Shown here piece by piece: positions 1 to 4,898 of a DNA stretch of 6,316 bases. The DNA comes from Bacteroidota bacterium (lineage in GTDB: Bacteria; Bacteroidota; Bacteroidia; Bacteroidales; F082). A program made the translations under genes and the position numbers. Location of the stretch: contig NYYH01000055.1 in NCBI GenBank assembly GCA_002686705.1, forward strand, positions 1-6,316, in the 5' to 3' direction. The notes below the pieces were generated by a model. It did no database searches. It saw nothing but the letters and a program-made list of their open reading frames with translations, and was not told where the DNA came from. Position 1 is the stretch's first letter. Every line of letters starts with the position of its first letter.

Positions 1-61
1 AGATGCAACGGTCAGATCATTAAAAATGGCTGTTGACTTTATTTTAGAAAATATTAATTAA
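1..61 (+). pseudogene. 3' end of a GmhB-like HAD phosphatase gene (partial, cut by the window edge)
   Basis: Read in the frame starting at base 2, this stretch encodes the last 19 residues (DATVRSLK through LENIN) and the TAA stop of a HAD phosphatase. They are identical in DNA and protein to the C-terminus of the complete minus-strand gene at 1813-2358. Only the tail is visible, so the rest may lie to the left of the window as an intact second copy, may be the same gene seen in another arrangement, or may be absent. It sits 9 bases before the transaldolase start on the same strand, which suggests that HAD phosphatase then transaldolase is a real operon order. 'Pseudogene' is used here only to mean partial. 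Nothing shows that it is inactivated. Confidence 0.75.
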
Positions 62-81
62 CTATACATTATGATAAAAAT
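1..81 (+). repeat. Left arm of an 81-bp inverted repeat
   Basis: Bases 1-72 are the exact reverse complement of 1802-1873. After one mismatch (73 G against 1801 T), bases 74-81 pair with 1793-1800, giving 80 of 81 positions. The arm covers the HAD gene tail, the spacer, and the start codon and first codons of the transaldolase. It begins at the window edge, so its true length is unknown. Confidence 0.95.
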
Positions 82-796
82 TAGTGACCTTACTGTAAAG
101 ATCTTTGCTGATGGTGCAGATATTAATAGTATTCAAACACTTTACGAAAACCATCATATTAAAGGTTTTACAACAAACCCCACACTTATGCGGATTGCTG
201 GAATAAGCGAGTATAAGCCATTTGCACTAGAAGTATTGCAAACTATTCCCGATCGTCCGGTTTCTTTTGAAGTATTTGCGGATAATATTAAAGAAATGGA
301 AAAACAAGCATATGAAATCGCATCATGGGGAAAAAATGTTAACGTTAAGATCCCTATAACAAATACGAAAGGTGAGAGTACAGCAAATCTTGTTAAAAAA
401 CTCTCAGATAATGGAGTTGTATGTAATATTACAGCCATTTTTACGCTTGAACAAGTTCAAAGTATTGTTGATGTGTTAAACCCTGAAACACCTGCAATTA
501 TCTCTATTTTCGCTGGACGAATTGCTGACACTGGTTTTGATCCTGTTCCACTTATGCAAGAAGCTGTTAAAATTGCTTCAAGCAAACCTAAGGCTGAGGT
601 TCTTTGGGCTAGTCCAAGGGAATTATTAAATATTTTTCAAGCTGATGAAGTAGGTTGTCATATAATTACCGTTACGCCAGATGTACTTAAGAAACTATCA
701 GGTGTTGGCAAGGATTTGACAACTTTCTCACTTGAAACAGTATGCATGTTTTATAATGATGCCAATAAAGCAGGTTATACCATTGACATGAATTAG
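71..796 (+). CDS. Transaldolase, short TalC/FSA-like type
   Basis: This is a class I aldolase-fold (TIM barrel) cytosolic enzyme of 241 residues, close to the short transaldolase/fructose-6-phosphate aldolase subfamily and shorter than TalB. The family landmarks are present in order: FADGAD with Asp14, TTNPTL with Asn36, SFEVFAD at 65-71, the Schiff-base Lys93 in NVKIPIT, Thr121 in NITAIF, FAGRIAD at 147-153, SPREL at 181-185 and the TVTPDVLKKL tail. Glu67 and Phe147 fall where true transaldolases carry Glu and Phe, and where fructose-6-phosphate aldolases carry Gln and Tyr. Transaldolase activity (dihydroxyacetone transfer between sugar phosphates) is therefore more likely than free aldolase activity. 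Beside a SIS isomerase and a HAD phosphatase, it probably supplies sedoheptulose 7-phosphate for heptose synthesis (inference). The ATG start is the first in frame and gives the normal N-terminus. No Shine-Dalgarno is visible. The epimerase follows after 35 bases, probably in the same transcript. Confidence 0.92.
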   Translation: MIKISDLTVKIFADGADINSIQTLYENHHIKGFTTNPTLMRIAGISEYKPFALEVLQTIPDRPVSFEVFADNIKEMEKQAYEIASWGKNVNVKIPITNTKGESTANLVKKLSDNGVVCNITAIFTLEQVQSIVDVLNPETPAIISIFAGRIADTGFDPVPLMQEAVKIASSKPKAEVLWASPRELLNIFQADEVGCHIITVTPDVLKKLSGVGKDLTTFSLETVCMFYNDANKAGYTIDMN

Positions 797-831
797 ATTC
801 ATCATTTAATATTAACATATAAAAAACTATT

Positions 832-1812
832 ATGCTTTATAATTCTGTATTTATAACTGGAGGGGCTGGTTATGTTGGTAGTCTCTTAGTTCCTCAATTA
901 CTGTCACGTGGTTACAAAGTAACAGTATATGACATAATGTATTTTGGTGATGATTTTTTACCAAAAGATAATCCTAACCTTACTATTATTGAGGGAGATA
1001 TTAGGGATAAAGAAAAGTTATTTAGGTCATGTAAAGGTCATGATGCATTTGTTAGTTTAGCGTGCATTTCTAATGATGCTAGTTTTGAACTTGATGAAAA
1101 TTTATCAACTAGTATTAATCTAGATGCGTTTGAACCGATGGTAGTAGCAGCTAAACAAGCTGGTGTCAAAAGATTTGTATATGCATCCTCCAGTTCTGTT
1201 TATGGAGTATCTGATAAACCAGATGTCACAGAAGATCATCCACTTGTACCATTGACATTATATAATAAATATAAAGGAATGTGCGAACCTCTTCTTAAAA
1301 AACACACTGATGAGAATTTTGTAGGGGTAATTTTCAGACCTGCCACTGTATGTGGTTATGCCAGTCGTCAACGGCTTGATTTATCAGTGAATATTTTGAC
1401 CAATCATGCAGTTAGTAATAACAGGATAACTGTGTTTGGAGGGGATCAGCTTAGGCCGAACCTTCACATTCAAGATTATTGTGACACTGTTGAATTGTTG
1501 CTAAATGCACCTGCTAAAAAAGTGCAGAATGAAATTTTTAATGTTGGTTATCAAAATATGTCGATAATGGACATTGCACATTTAGTTAAGAAAGTTGTCC
1601 AACAGGAATTCCCTGAAAAAGGAGAAATTGAGATTATTACTACACCAAGTGATGACAATCGATCTTATCATATTAATTCGGACAAGATTAAAAGAGCACT
1701 AGGTTTTCAACCAACCCATTCAATGGAAGAAGCAATTAGGGATCTATGCCATGCCTTCAAAGATGGGAAGTTGCCAAATAGTTTTGATGACGATTTTTAT
1801 TATAATGTATAG
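832..1812 (+). CDS. NAD-dependent nucleotide-sugar epimerase/dehydratase (extended SDR)
   Basis: This is a 326-residue Rossmann-fold enzyme of the extended short-chain dehydrogenase/reductase family. It has the nucleotide-binding GGAGYVG at 10-16, an acidic Asp34 at the end of the second strand (favouring NAD over NADP), GDIRD at 55-59, a serine run SSSSVYG at 119-125 and the catalytic pair Tyr144/Lys148 in YNKYK. RPATVCG at 169-175 and RPNLHIQD at 208-215 form the usual substrate region. Such enzymes change the C4 or C5 configuration, or dehydrate a nucleotide-bound sugar. The exact substrate cannot be read from sequence, and a nucleotide-heptose is plausible from the neighbours. The gene ends flush against the convergent HAD gene. 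Its last codons (FYYNV, stop) lie in the right arm of the 81-bp inverted repeat, so the natural C-terminus may have been replaced or cut by a few residues at a rearrangement junction. Confidence 0.9.
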   Translation: MLYNSVFITGGAGYVGSLLVPQLLSRGYKVTVYDIMYFGDDFLPKDNPNLTIIEGDIRDKEKLFRSCKGHDAFVSLACISNDASFELDENLSTSINLDAFEPMVVAAKQAGVKRFVYASSSSVYGVSDKPDVTEDHPLVPLTLYNKYKGMCEPLLKKHTDENFVGVIFRPATVCGYASRQRLDLSVNILTNHAVSNNRITVFGGDQLRPNLHIQDYCDTVELLLNAPAKKVQNEIFNVGYQNMSIMDIAHLVKKVVQQEFPEKGEIEIITTPSDDNRSYHINSDKIKRALGFQPTHSMEEAIRDLCHAFKDGKLPNSFDDDFYYNV

Positions 1813-1873
1813 TTAATTAATATTTTCTAAAATAAAGTCAACAGCCATTTTTAATGATCTGACCGTTGCATCT
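1793..1873 (-). repeat. Right arm of the 81-bp inverted repeat
   Basis: This is the reverse complement of 1-81 with a single mismatch at 1801. It covers the last codons of the epimerase gene (1793-1812) and the last 20 codons of the convergent HAD gene, including the stop codon (1813-1873). Because the match runs across the end of the epimerase gene, part of it cannot be explained simply by a second HAD gene copy. The shared stretch beyond that gene (1793-1812 against 62-81) is the likely junction microhomology. Confidence 0.95.
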
Positions 1874-2358
1874 GGGTTAAGAGGTTTTGGCTCTGCATAT
1901 CCTCGGTTAATAAATATTGTTCTACATCCAGCATTATTACCAGCAGTAACATCACTAGATCGATCTCCTACAATAAAACTCTTTTTAAGGTCGATCCGAT
2001 ATTTTTTAGATGCTTTGTACAGCATACCTGATTTTGGTTTACGGCATTCACATCCTTCTGTCTGGGAATGCGGACACATGAAAATATCGTCAACTAATGC
2101 TTTATCTCTTAACTTTTGATGCATTGCCTCCACTACATCAGGCTTAACGAAATGATTCCCAATATCAGGCTGATTAGTAACTACTATGACAATAAATCCA
2201 TGCTGTTTTAACCTCAATACAGATTGATATGAGTATGGCATCAGTTTAAAATCTTCTAATCGCTTTGGTGCATATGGTTTTGATTTACGAACAAAAGTTC
2301 GGCAAAGAACACCATCTCTATCTAAAAAGACCGCTGGTAATAACTTGCTACTTACCAC
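1813..2358 (-). CDS. HAD-IIIA phosphatase, GmhB-like (heptose-bisphosphate phosphatase family)
   Basis: This 181-residue cytosolic phosphatase belongs to the HAD superfamily, histidinol-phosphatase/GmhB branch. The nucleophile and acid Asp13/Asp15 lie in FLDRDGV. Motif II is Thr61 in VTNQPDIG. A zinc-loop pattern is formed by Cys95, His97, Cys103 and Cys105, followed by RKPKSGM with the motif III lysine. Motif IV is GDRSSD at 131-136, with Mg-binding Asp132 and Asp136. Family members remove the C7 phosphate of heptose 1,7-bisphosphate. Length and the metal loop match GmhB. The start is GTG at 2358, giving 12 residues before the nucleophile, as is normal. It overlaps the end of the SIS isomerase gene by 7 bases, so the two are probably translationally coupled. 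Its 3' end is duplicated in inverted form at 1-63. The exact sugar substrate is inferred from context. Confidence 0.9.
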   Translation of the reverse strand: MVSSKLLPAVFLDRDGVLCRTFVRKSKPYAPKRLEDFKLMPYSYQSVLRLKQHGFIVIVVTNQPDIGNHFVKPDVVEAMHQKLRDKALVDDIFMCPHSQTEGCECRKPKSGMLYKASKKYRIDLKKSFIVGDRSSDVTAGNNAGCRTIFINRGYAEPKPLNPDATVRSLKMAVDFILENIN

Positions 2359-2963
2359 TTTGTTGCTTGAATTTGAAGCTCAGGATGGGAAACCAGACAA
2401 TGCCAAACTACTGCCTGAAAAGCTTCACTATGTGGTGTCACTAATTTATCATCCACAACAGGAACAAGAACGATATTATCTCCCATTTTCTTTGAGTAAC
2501 CACCATCACGTCCAACTATTCCAAAAACCTTTGCTTCTTTTTTTCGAGCAAAATCGATTGCTTTTATTAAGTTTACGCTTACCTGCTTCTCAAGATTCCC
2601 ACCACCAACTGATAAAATAAAAAGAGCATCATTTTTGTTAAGTCGACTACCTTTAAGCCAACCTGCTAAAGCACCATTCCAACCTTCATCATTAATTCTA
2701 GCTGTTAATTCTGACACATTATCGGTTGGGGCATATGTCTCAATACCACATAGCTTTCTAAAATCATTTACAGCGTGAGAACAATTGGCAGCGCTACCGC
2801 CAACTCCAAGCATAAAAAGTCTTCCTCCTCTTTTTCGCAAATTAATAAGCTCAACTGCCAATGATTCAATTTGCCGCTTGTCTATTAAGTTCGCAATTTT
2901 CTCTACCAGATTAAAATATAGAGACACATGATTATTTTTCATTTTGTTATAAATTTTATCCAT
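2352..2963 (-). CDS. SIS-domain sugar isomerase, GmhA-like (sedoheptulose 7-phosphate isomerase family)
   Basis: This is a 203-residue protein with one SIS (sugar isomerase) domain. It carries GVGGSAANCSHAVNDF at 53-68, aligned to the GmhA segment with catalytic His61 and Glu65. His63 is kept, but the Glu position is Asp67. The phosphate loop, STSGNS in E. coli GmhA, reads SVGGGN at 118-123. NDEG at 91-94 and GRDGG at 151-155 agree with the family. The C-terminal motif is HSEAFQAVVWH at 178-188. GmhA enzymes convert sedoheptulose 7-phosphate to D-glycero-D-manno-heptose 7-phosphate. The changed active-site residues place this in a divergent GmhA-like subgroup, so the substrate is less certain than the fold. 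It starts 6 bases after the dehydrogenase stop and overlaps the HAD gene by 7 bases, so all three share an operon. ATG at 2963 is used. The ATG at codon 8 (2942) is an equally possible start. Confidence 0.88.
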   Translation of the reverse strand: MDKIYNKMKNNHVSLYFNLVEKIANLIDKRQIESLAVELINLRKRGGRLFMLGVGGSAANCSHAVNDFRKLCGIETYAPTDNVSELTARINDEGWNGALAGWLKGSRLNKNDALFILSVGGGNLEKQVSVNLIKAIDFARKKEAKVFGIVGRDGGYSKKMGDNIVLVPVVDDKLVTPHSEAFQAVVWHCLVSHPELQIQATKW

Positions 2964-2969
2964 TATATA

Positions 2970-4337
2970 TCAAAGCTTGTAAATATTGTCATCCTTCTCA
3001 CTAATCATATTTCTCAAATCCACAATCAATGTAGAGTTTTTCTTTATAAACTCCACATCACATCCCATGTGATTGGTTGAAAGAACAACGCAATCTGCAT
3101 TTTCCAATGTTTCTTGAGATAATTGAACGGATACGAATGTTCGTCCTTCATTTGTTTTCACATTTTCTATATATGGATCATGATAACTTACGTCGCCACC
3201 TTTATAAGACGTAATATCCATAATATCCAAAGCAGGTGACTCCCTTGCATCATCAATATTAGGTTTATAAGCTACACCAATGAACATAATATTGCTTCCA
3301 TTGACAGCTTTCTTATGTCCATTTAAAGCAGTAGCAATCTTAATATACATGTAATGTGGCATTCGCATATTTATATGGCCGGCGGCATGTATCATTGATA
3401 GTTCGAAATCATATTTTTTTGCAATATGTTCCAGATAGAAAGGATCGAGAGGGATGCAATGTCCACCAATGCCGGGGCCGGGATAGAATGCCTGGAAACC
3501 GAAAGGTTTTGTTTTGGCTGCATCTATAACTTCCCAAATATTAATATCCATTTTGCCTGATAATAATGCTAACTCATTAATAAGACTGATATTCACAAGT
3601 CTGTATGTGTTTTCTAAGATCTTCACCATTTCTGCTATGCGTGGAGAACTTACCCTATGTATATTGTCGATAGCTTTTAGGTAAAGTGCTTCTCCTATTT
3701 CCAAGCCGTCATCTGTCATTGCTCCCAGTACCTTGGGGGTATTGCGTGTATGGAATTCTTTGTTGCCTGGGTCGACGCGTTCGGGGGAATAGGCGAGCCA
3801 GAAATCTGTGCCTTCTACGAAGGCGGTGACAGGTGACAAGGGACTAGTGACTTTGGGTTTATTGAGCGAGTTGTGTTTAGATTGTTCCTCTATTATAGGT
3901 AGCATGAATTCCTCGGTGGTTGTGGGGTAGGTTGTGGATTCGAGGCTTATGAATGTGCTGGGTTTCATATTTTGTCCTATGGCGATGCATGCGCTTTCGA
4001 TGTATGACATGTCAGGTTTGCGGAATTTATCAAGGGGTGTTGGAACGGCTATGATTAATGCATCGCATTCTTTCATTCGTGTGAAATCGGTTGTTGCCTC
4101 TAGTTTTAGCTTTTCTATTACTACTTCCCGTAATACAGCATCCCTGATATCACCTATGTAATTATCTCCGTTATTAACCAGGTCTGCTTTTTCCTGACTT
4201 TTTTCAAAACCAATTACCTTTACTCCTGCTTCAGCGAAGTTTACAGCAAGGGGGAGGCCGACGTAACCGAGGCCGATTATGCCGATGATTTCCTGGTTCT
4301 TCTTAATTTTTTGAAGTAGGGTTTCTTTGTTAGTCAT
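2970..4337 (-). CDS. Nucleotide-sugar 6-dehydrogenase, UDP-GlcNAc dehydrogenase (WbpA) type
   Basis: This 455-residue cytosolic enzyme of the UDP-glucose/GDP-mannose dehydrogenase family oxidises C6 of a nucleotide sugar to a carboxylate with two NAD. It has the NAD motif GLGYVG at 22-27, VPTPLD at 98-103, ESTTYP at 133-138, SPERVDPGN at 184-192, MVKILENTYR at 237-246 with Lys239 and Asn243, catalytic Cys294 in PGPGIGGHCIPLDPFYL, and AYKPNIDDARESP at 356-368. The GGHCIPLDP form is that of WbpA/WecC-like N-acetylhexosamine dehydrogenases, not of UDP-glucose dehydrogenase (GGSCFPKD). UDP-GlcNAc is the best guess for substrate. Residues about 154-175 look like an extra loop not usual in the family, and the DNA encoding it contains a short tandem repeat. 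Base composition is uneven: by hand count G+C is about 34% over 3001-3240 and about 51% over 3721-3840 plus 3901-4020. It is the first gene of the minus-strand operon. Confidence 0.92.
   Translation of the reverse strand: MTNKETLLQKIKKNQEIIGIIGLGYVGLPLAVNFAEAGVKVIGFEKSQEKADLVNNGDNYIGDIRDAVLREVVIEKLKLEATTDFTRMKECDALIIAVPTPLDKFRKPDMSYIESACIAIGQNMKPSTFISLESTTYPTTTEEFMLPIIEEQSKHNSLNKPKVTSPLSPVTAFVEGTDFWLAYSPERVDPGNKEFHTRNTPKVLGAMTDDGLEIGEALYLKAIDNIHRVSSPRIAEMVKILENTYRLVNISLINELALLSGKMDINIWEVIDAAKTKPFGFQAFYPGPGIGGHCIPLDPFYLEHIAKKYDFELSMIHAAGHINMRMPHYMYIKIATALNGHKKAVNGSNIMFIGVAYKPNIDDARESPALDIMDITSYKGGDVSYHDPYIENVKTNEGRTFVSVQLSQETLENADCVVLSTNHMGCDVEFIKKNSTLIVDLRNMISEKDDNIYKL
3826..3851. repeat. 7-bp GTGAC-type repeat inside the dehydrogenase gene
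   Basis: On the + strand the segment reads GTGAC-AG-GTGAC-AA-GGGAC-TA-GTGAC, four units at a 7-base period. On the coding strand it specifies the residues VTSPLSPVT (about 163-171). The core GTGAC/GGGAC is the same as in the two arrays upstream of the gene, which have an 8-base period. It lies inside an apparent loop insertion between the ESTTYP and SPERVDPGN motifs, and the reading frame is kept. Confidence 0.8.
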
Positions 4338-4346
4338 TTGAATAAT

Positions 4347-4375
4347 GTGACAATGGGACAGAGGGACAAGGTGTC
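4347..4375. repeat. 8-bp G(T/G)GAC minisatellite, array 1
   Basis: Four units at an 8-base period on the + strand: GTGAC-AAT, GGGAC-AGA, GGGAC-AAG, GTGTC. The array ends only 9 bases before the dehydrogenase start codon (read on the minus strand), so it lies in the leader of that mRNA and takes the place of any ribosome-binding sequence. Its core is shared with array 2 and with the in-gene repeat at 3826-3851. Confidence 0.85.
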
Positions 4376-4426
4376 TATTATTAATTGTTCGTGTTCCAGA
4401 TTTATATTTAGTCTATTTTTTTTTAA

Positions 4427-4471
4427 GTGACAGAAGGAAAAGGTGACATAGGGACAAAGTGACAATGTGTC
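4427..4471. repeat. 8-bp G(T/G)GAC minisatellite, array 2
   Basis: Six units at an 8-base period on the + strand: GTGAC-AGA, AGGAA-AAG (degenerate), GTGAC-ATA, GGGAC-AAA, GTGAC-AAT, GTGTC. It is separated from array 1 by about 50 AT-rich bases (4376-4426), in which I see no gene or clear promoter. Both arrays fill the gap between the broken four-helix-bundle gene and the dehydrogenase. Confidence 0.85.
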
Positions 4472-4499
4472 ATCTGAATTTTTTTATCCGAGAATTATT

Positions 4500-4664
4500 C
4501 TACAATTTACGTTTTAGTGATGCAATTAATCCCGATAACATACTAACTATATGATTGATATTTTTTGTTATAGTCTCACTTTGTTCAATATATCCCAGTC
4601 TAAAACAAATATCTAATTGTGTTTCAAGTTCTGATAGTGATCCGAGCGATATATATAAGAATTG
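4500..4664 (-). pseudogene. Four-helix-bundle protein gene, 3' half, disrupted by the IS66 element
   Basis: Read on the minus strand from 4664, the frame gives 54 residues beginning QFLYISLGSLSELETQL and ending SLKRKL, then TAG. This resembles the C-terminal half of the four-helix-bundle family related to the 23S rRNA intervening-sequence protein, whose signature is FLxIAxGSxxELETQL followed by LGYI. Family members are about 115-125 residues, so roughly the first half is missing. The recognisable homology stops exactly at the IS end at 4664/4665, which indicates interruption by insertion. The open frame continues 63 bases into the IS to a TTG codon at 4727, but those residues (LLLRKVIAVLFF and on) come from IS DNA and do not resemble the family. 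The family's function is unknown. The missing half should lie beyond the right edge of the window. Confidence 0.82.
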
Positions 4665-4678
4665 GTAATTATTTAGCA
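4665..4678 (+). repeat. Left terminal inverted repeat of the IS66 element
   Basis: GTAATTATTTAGCA is an exact inverted match to 6302-6315. Position 15 differs (G against C), position 16 agrees, and similarity then fades. The four-helix-bundle homology begins at the adjacent base 4664, which independently supports this boundary. Confidence 0.88.
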
Positions 4679-4728
4679 GCTCAAATCTAATAAAAAAAAG
4701 GACAGCTATAACTTTTCGTAAAAGCAAT

Positions 4729-4760
4729 GGTTATCAACAATTTTGAGCCGATTGTTAACC
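4729..4760. repeat. Possible hairpin in the IS leader
   Basis: GGTTA(TCA)ACAAT at 4729-4741 pairs with ATTGTTAACC at 4751-4760: a 10-bp stem with a 3-base bulge and a 9-base loop. It lies between the IS left end and the transposase promoter. It could blunt read-through transcription entering the element from outside, but there is no T-run directly after it on the + strand, so a terminator is not supported. The stem is AT-rich and may be chance. Confidence 0.35.
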
Positions 4761-4840
4761 GTATTTTTCACTAATTTTCTTGGGTTTAAAAATTCCATCG
4801 TTATTAACAAAAAACTTTGCCCTATCTTAATAAGAAAGCT

Positions 4841-4851
4841 TGTAATTATTT
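4841..4851 (+). repeat. Internal copy of the IS end sequence
   Basis: TGTAATTATTT is an 11-base exact inverted match to the right end (6306-6316), with scattered further matches to about 4858. Ten of these bases (4842-4851) also match the left end directly. It overlaps the upstream box of the transposase promoter, so it could be a transposase-binding site that represses its own promoter (inference). It is not the true left end, because the match at 4665 is longer and coincides with the gene disruption. Confidence 0.6.
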
Positions 4852-4880
4852 GACATCCTGCATATAAACCACTAGTTTTG
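4849..4880 (+). promoter_or_regulatory. Bacteroidota-type promoter for the transposase
   Basis: TTTG at 4849-4852 and TAGTTTTG at 4873-4880 match the known Bacteroides -33 (TTTG) and -7 (TAnnTTTG) boxes perfectly, with a 20-base spacer, which is the expected spacing. Transcription would start a few bases after 4880. A TTG codon at 4878 that opens the longest reading frame therefore lies inside the -7 box and would not be in this transcript. Confidence 0.65.
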
Positions 4881-4898
4881 ATAAACTATTTAACAGAC

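Noticed and set aside
154..438. 94-residue open frame on the minus strand
   Set aside because: It lies wholly inside the transaldolase gene, whose protein carries a full set of family motifs. The antisense product shows no recognisable family.
1811..1835. Rho-independent terminator between the convergent genes
   Set aside because: The stretch has only a short TTAATTAA palindrome and AT-rich sequence. There is no GC stem followed by a T-run.
2345..2620. 91-residue open frame on the + strand
   Set aside because: It is antisense to the SIS isomerase gene. The product is a low-complexity Leu/His/Gln-rich string typical of a shadow frame.
3934..4161. 75-residue open frame on the + strand
   Set aside because: It is antisense to the N-terminal half of the dehydrogenase gene, with no domain or start signal.
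4347..4471. CRISPR array
   Set aside because: The units are only 8 bases with no unique spacers, and no cas genes are present. This is a degenerate minisatellite.
4665..4727. N-terminal 21 residues of the open frame 4500-4727 as part of a real gene
   Set aside because: These codons come from the IS left end and begin at an unsupported TTG. Four-helix-bundle homology is confined to 4500-4664, so the frame is a chance fusion.
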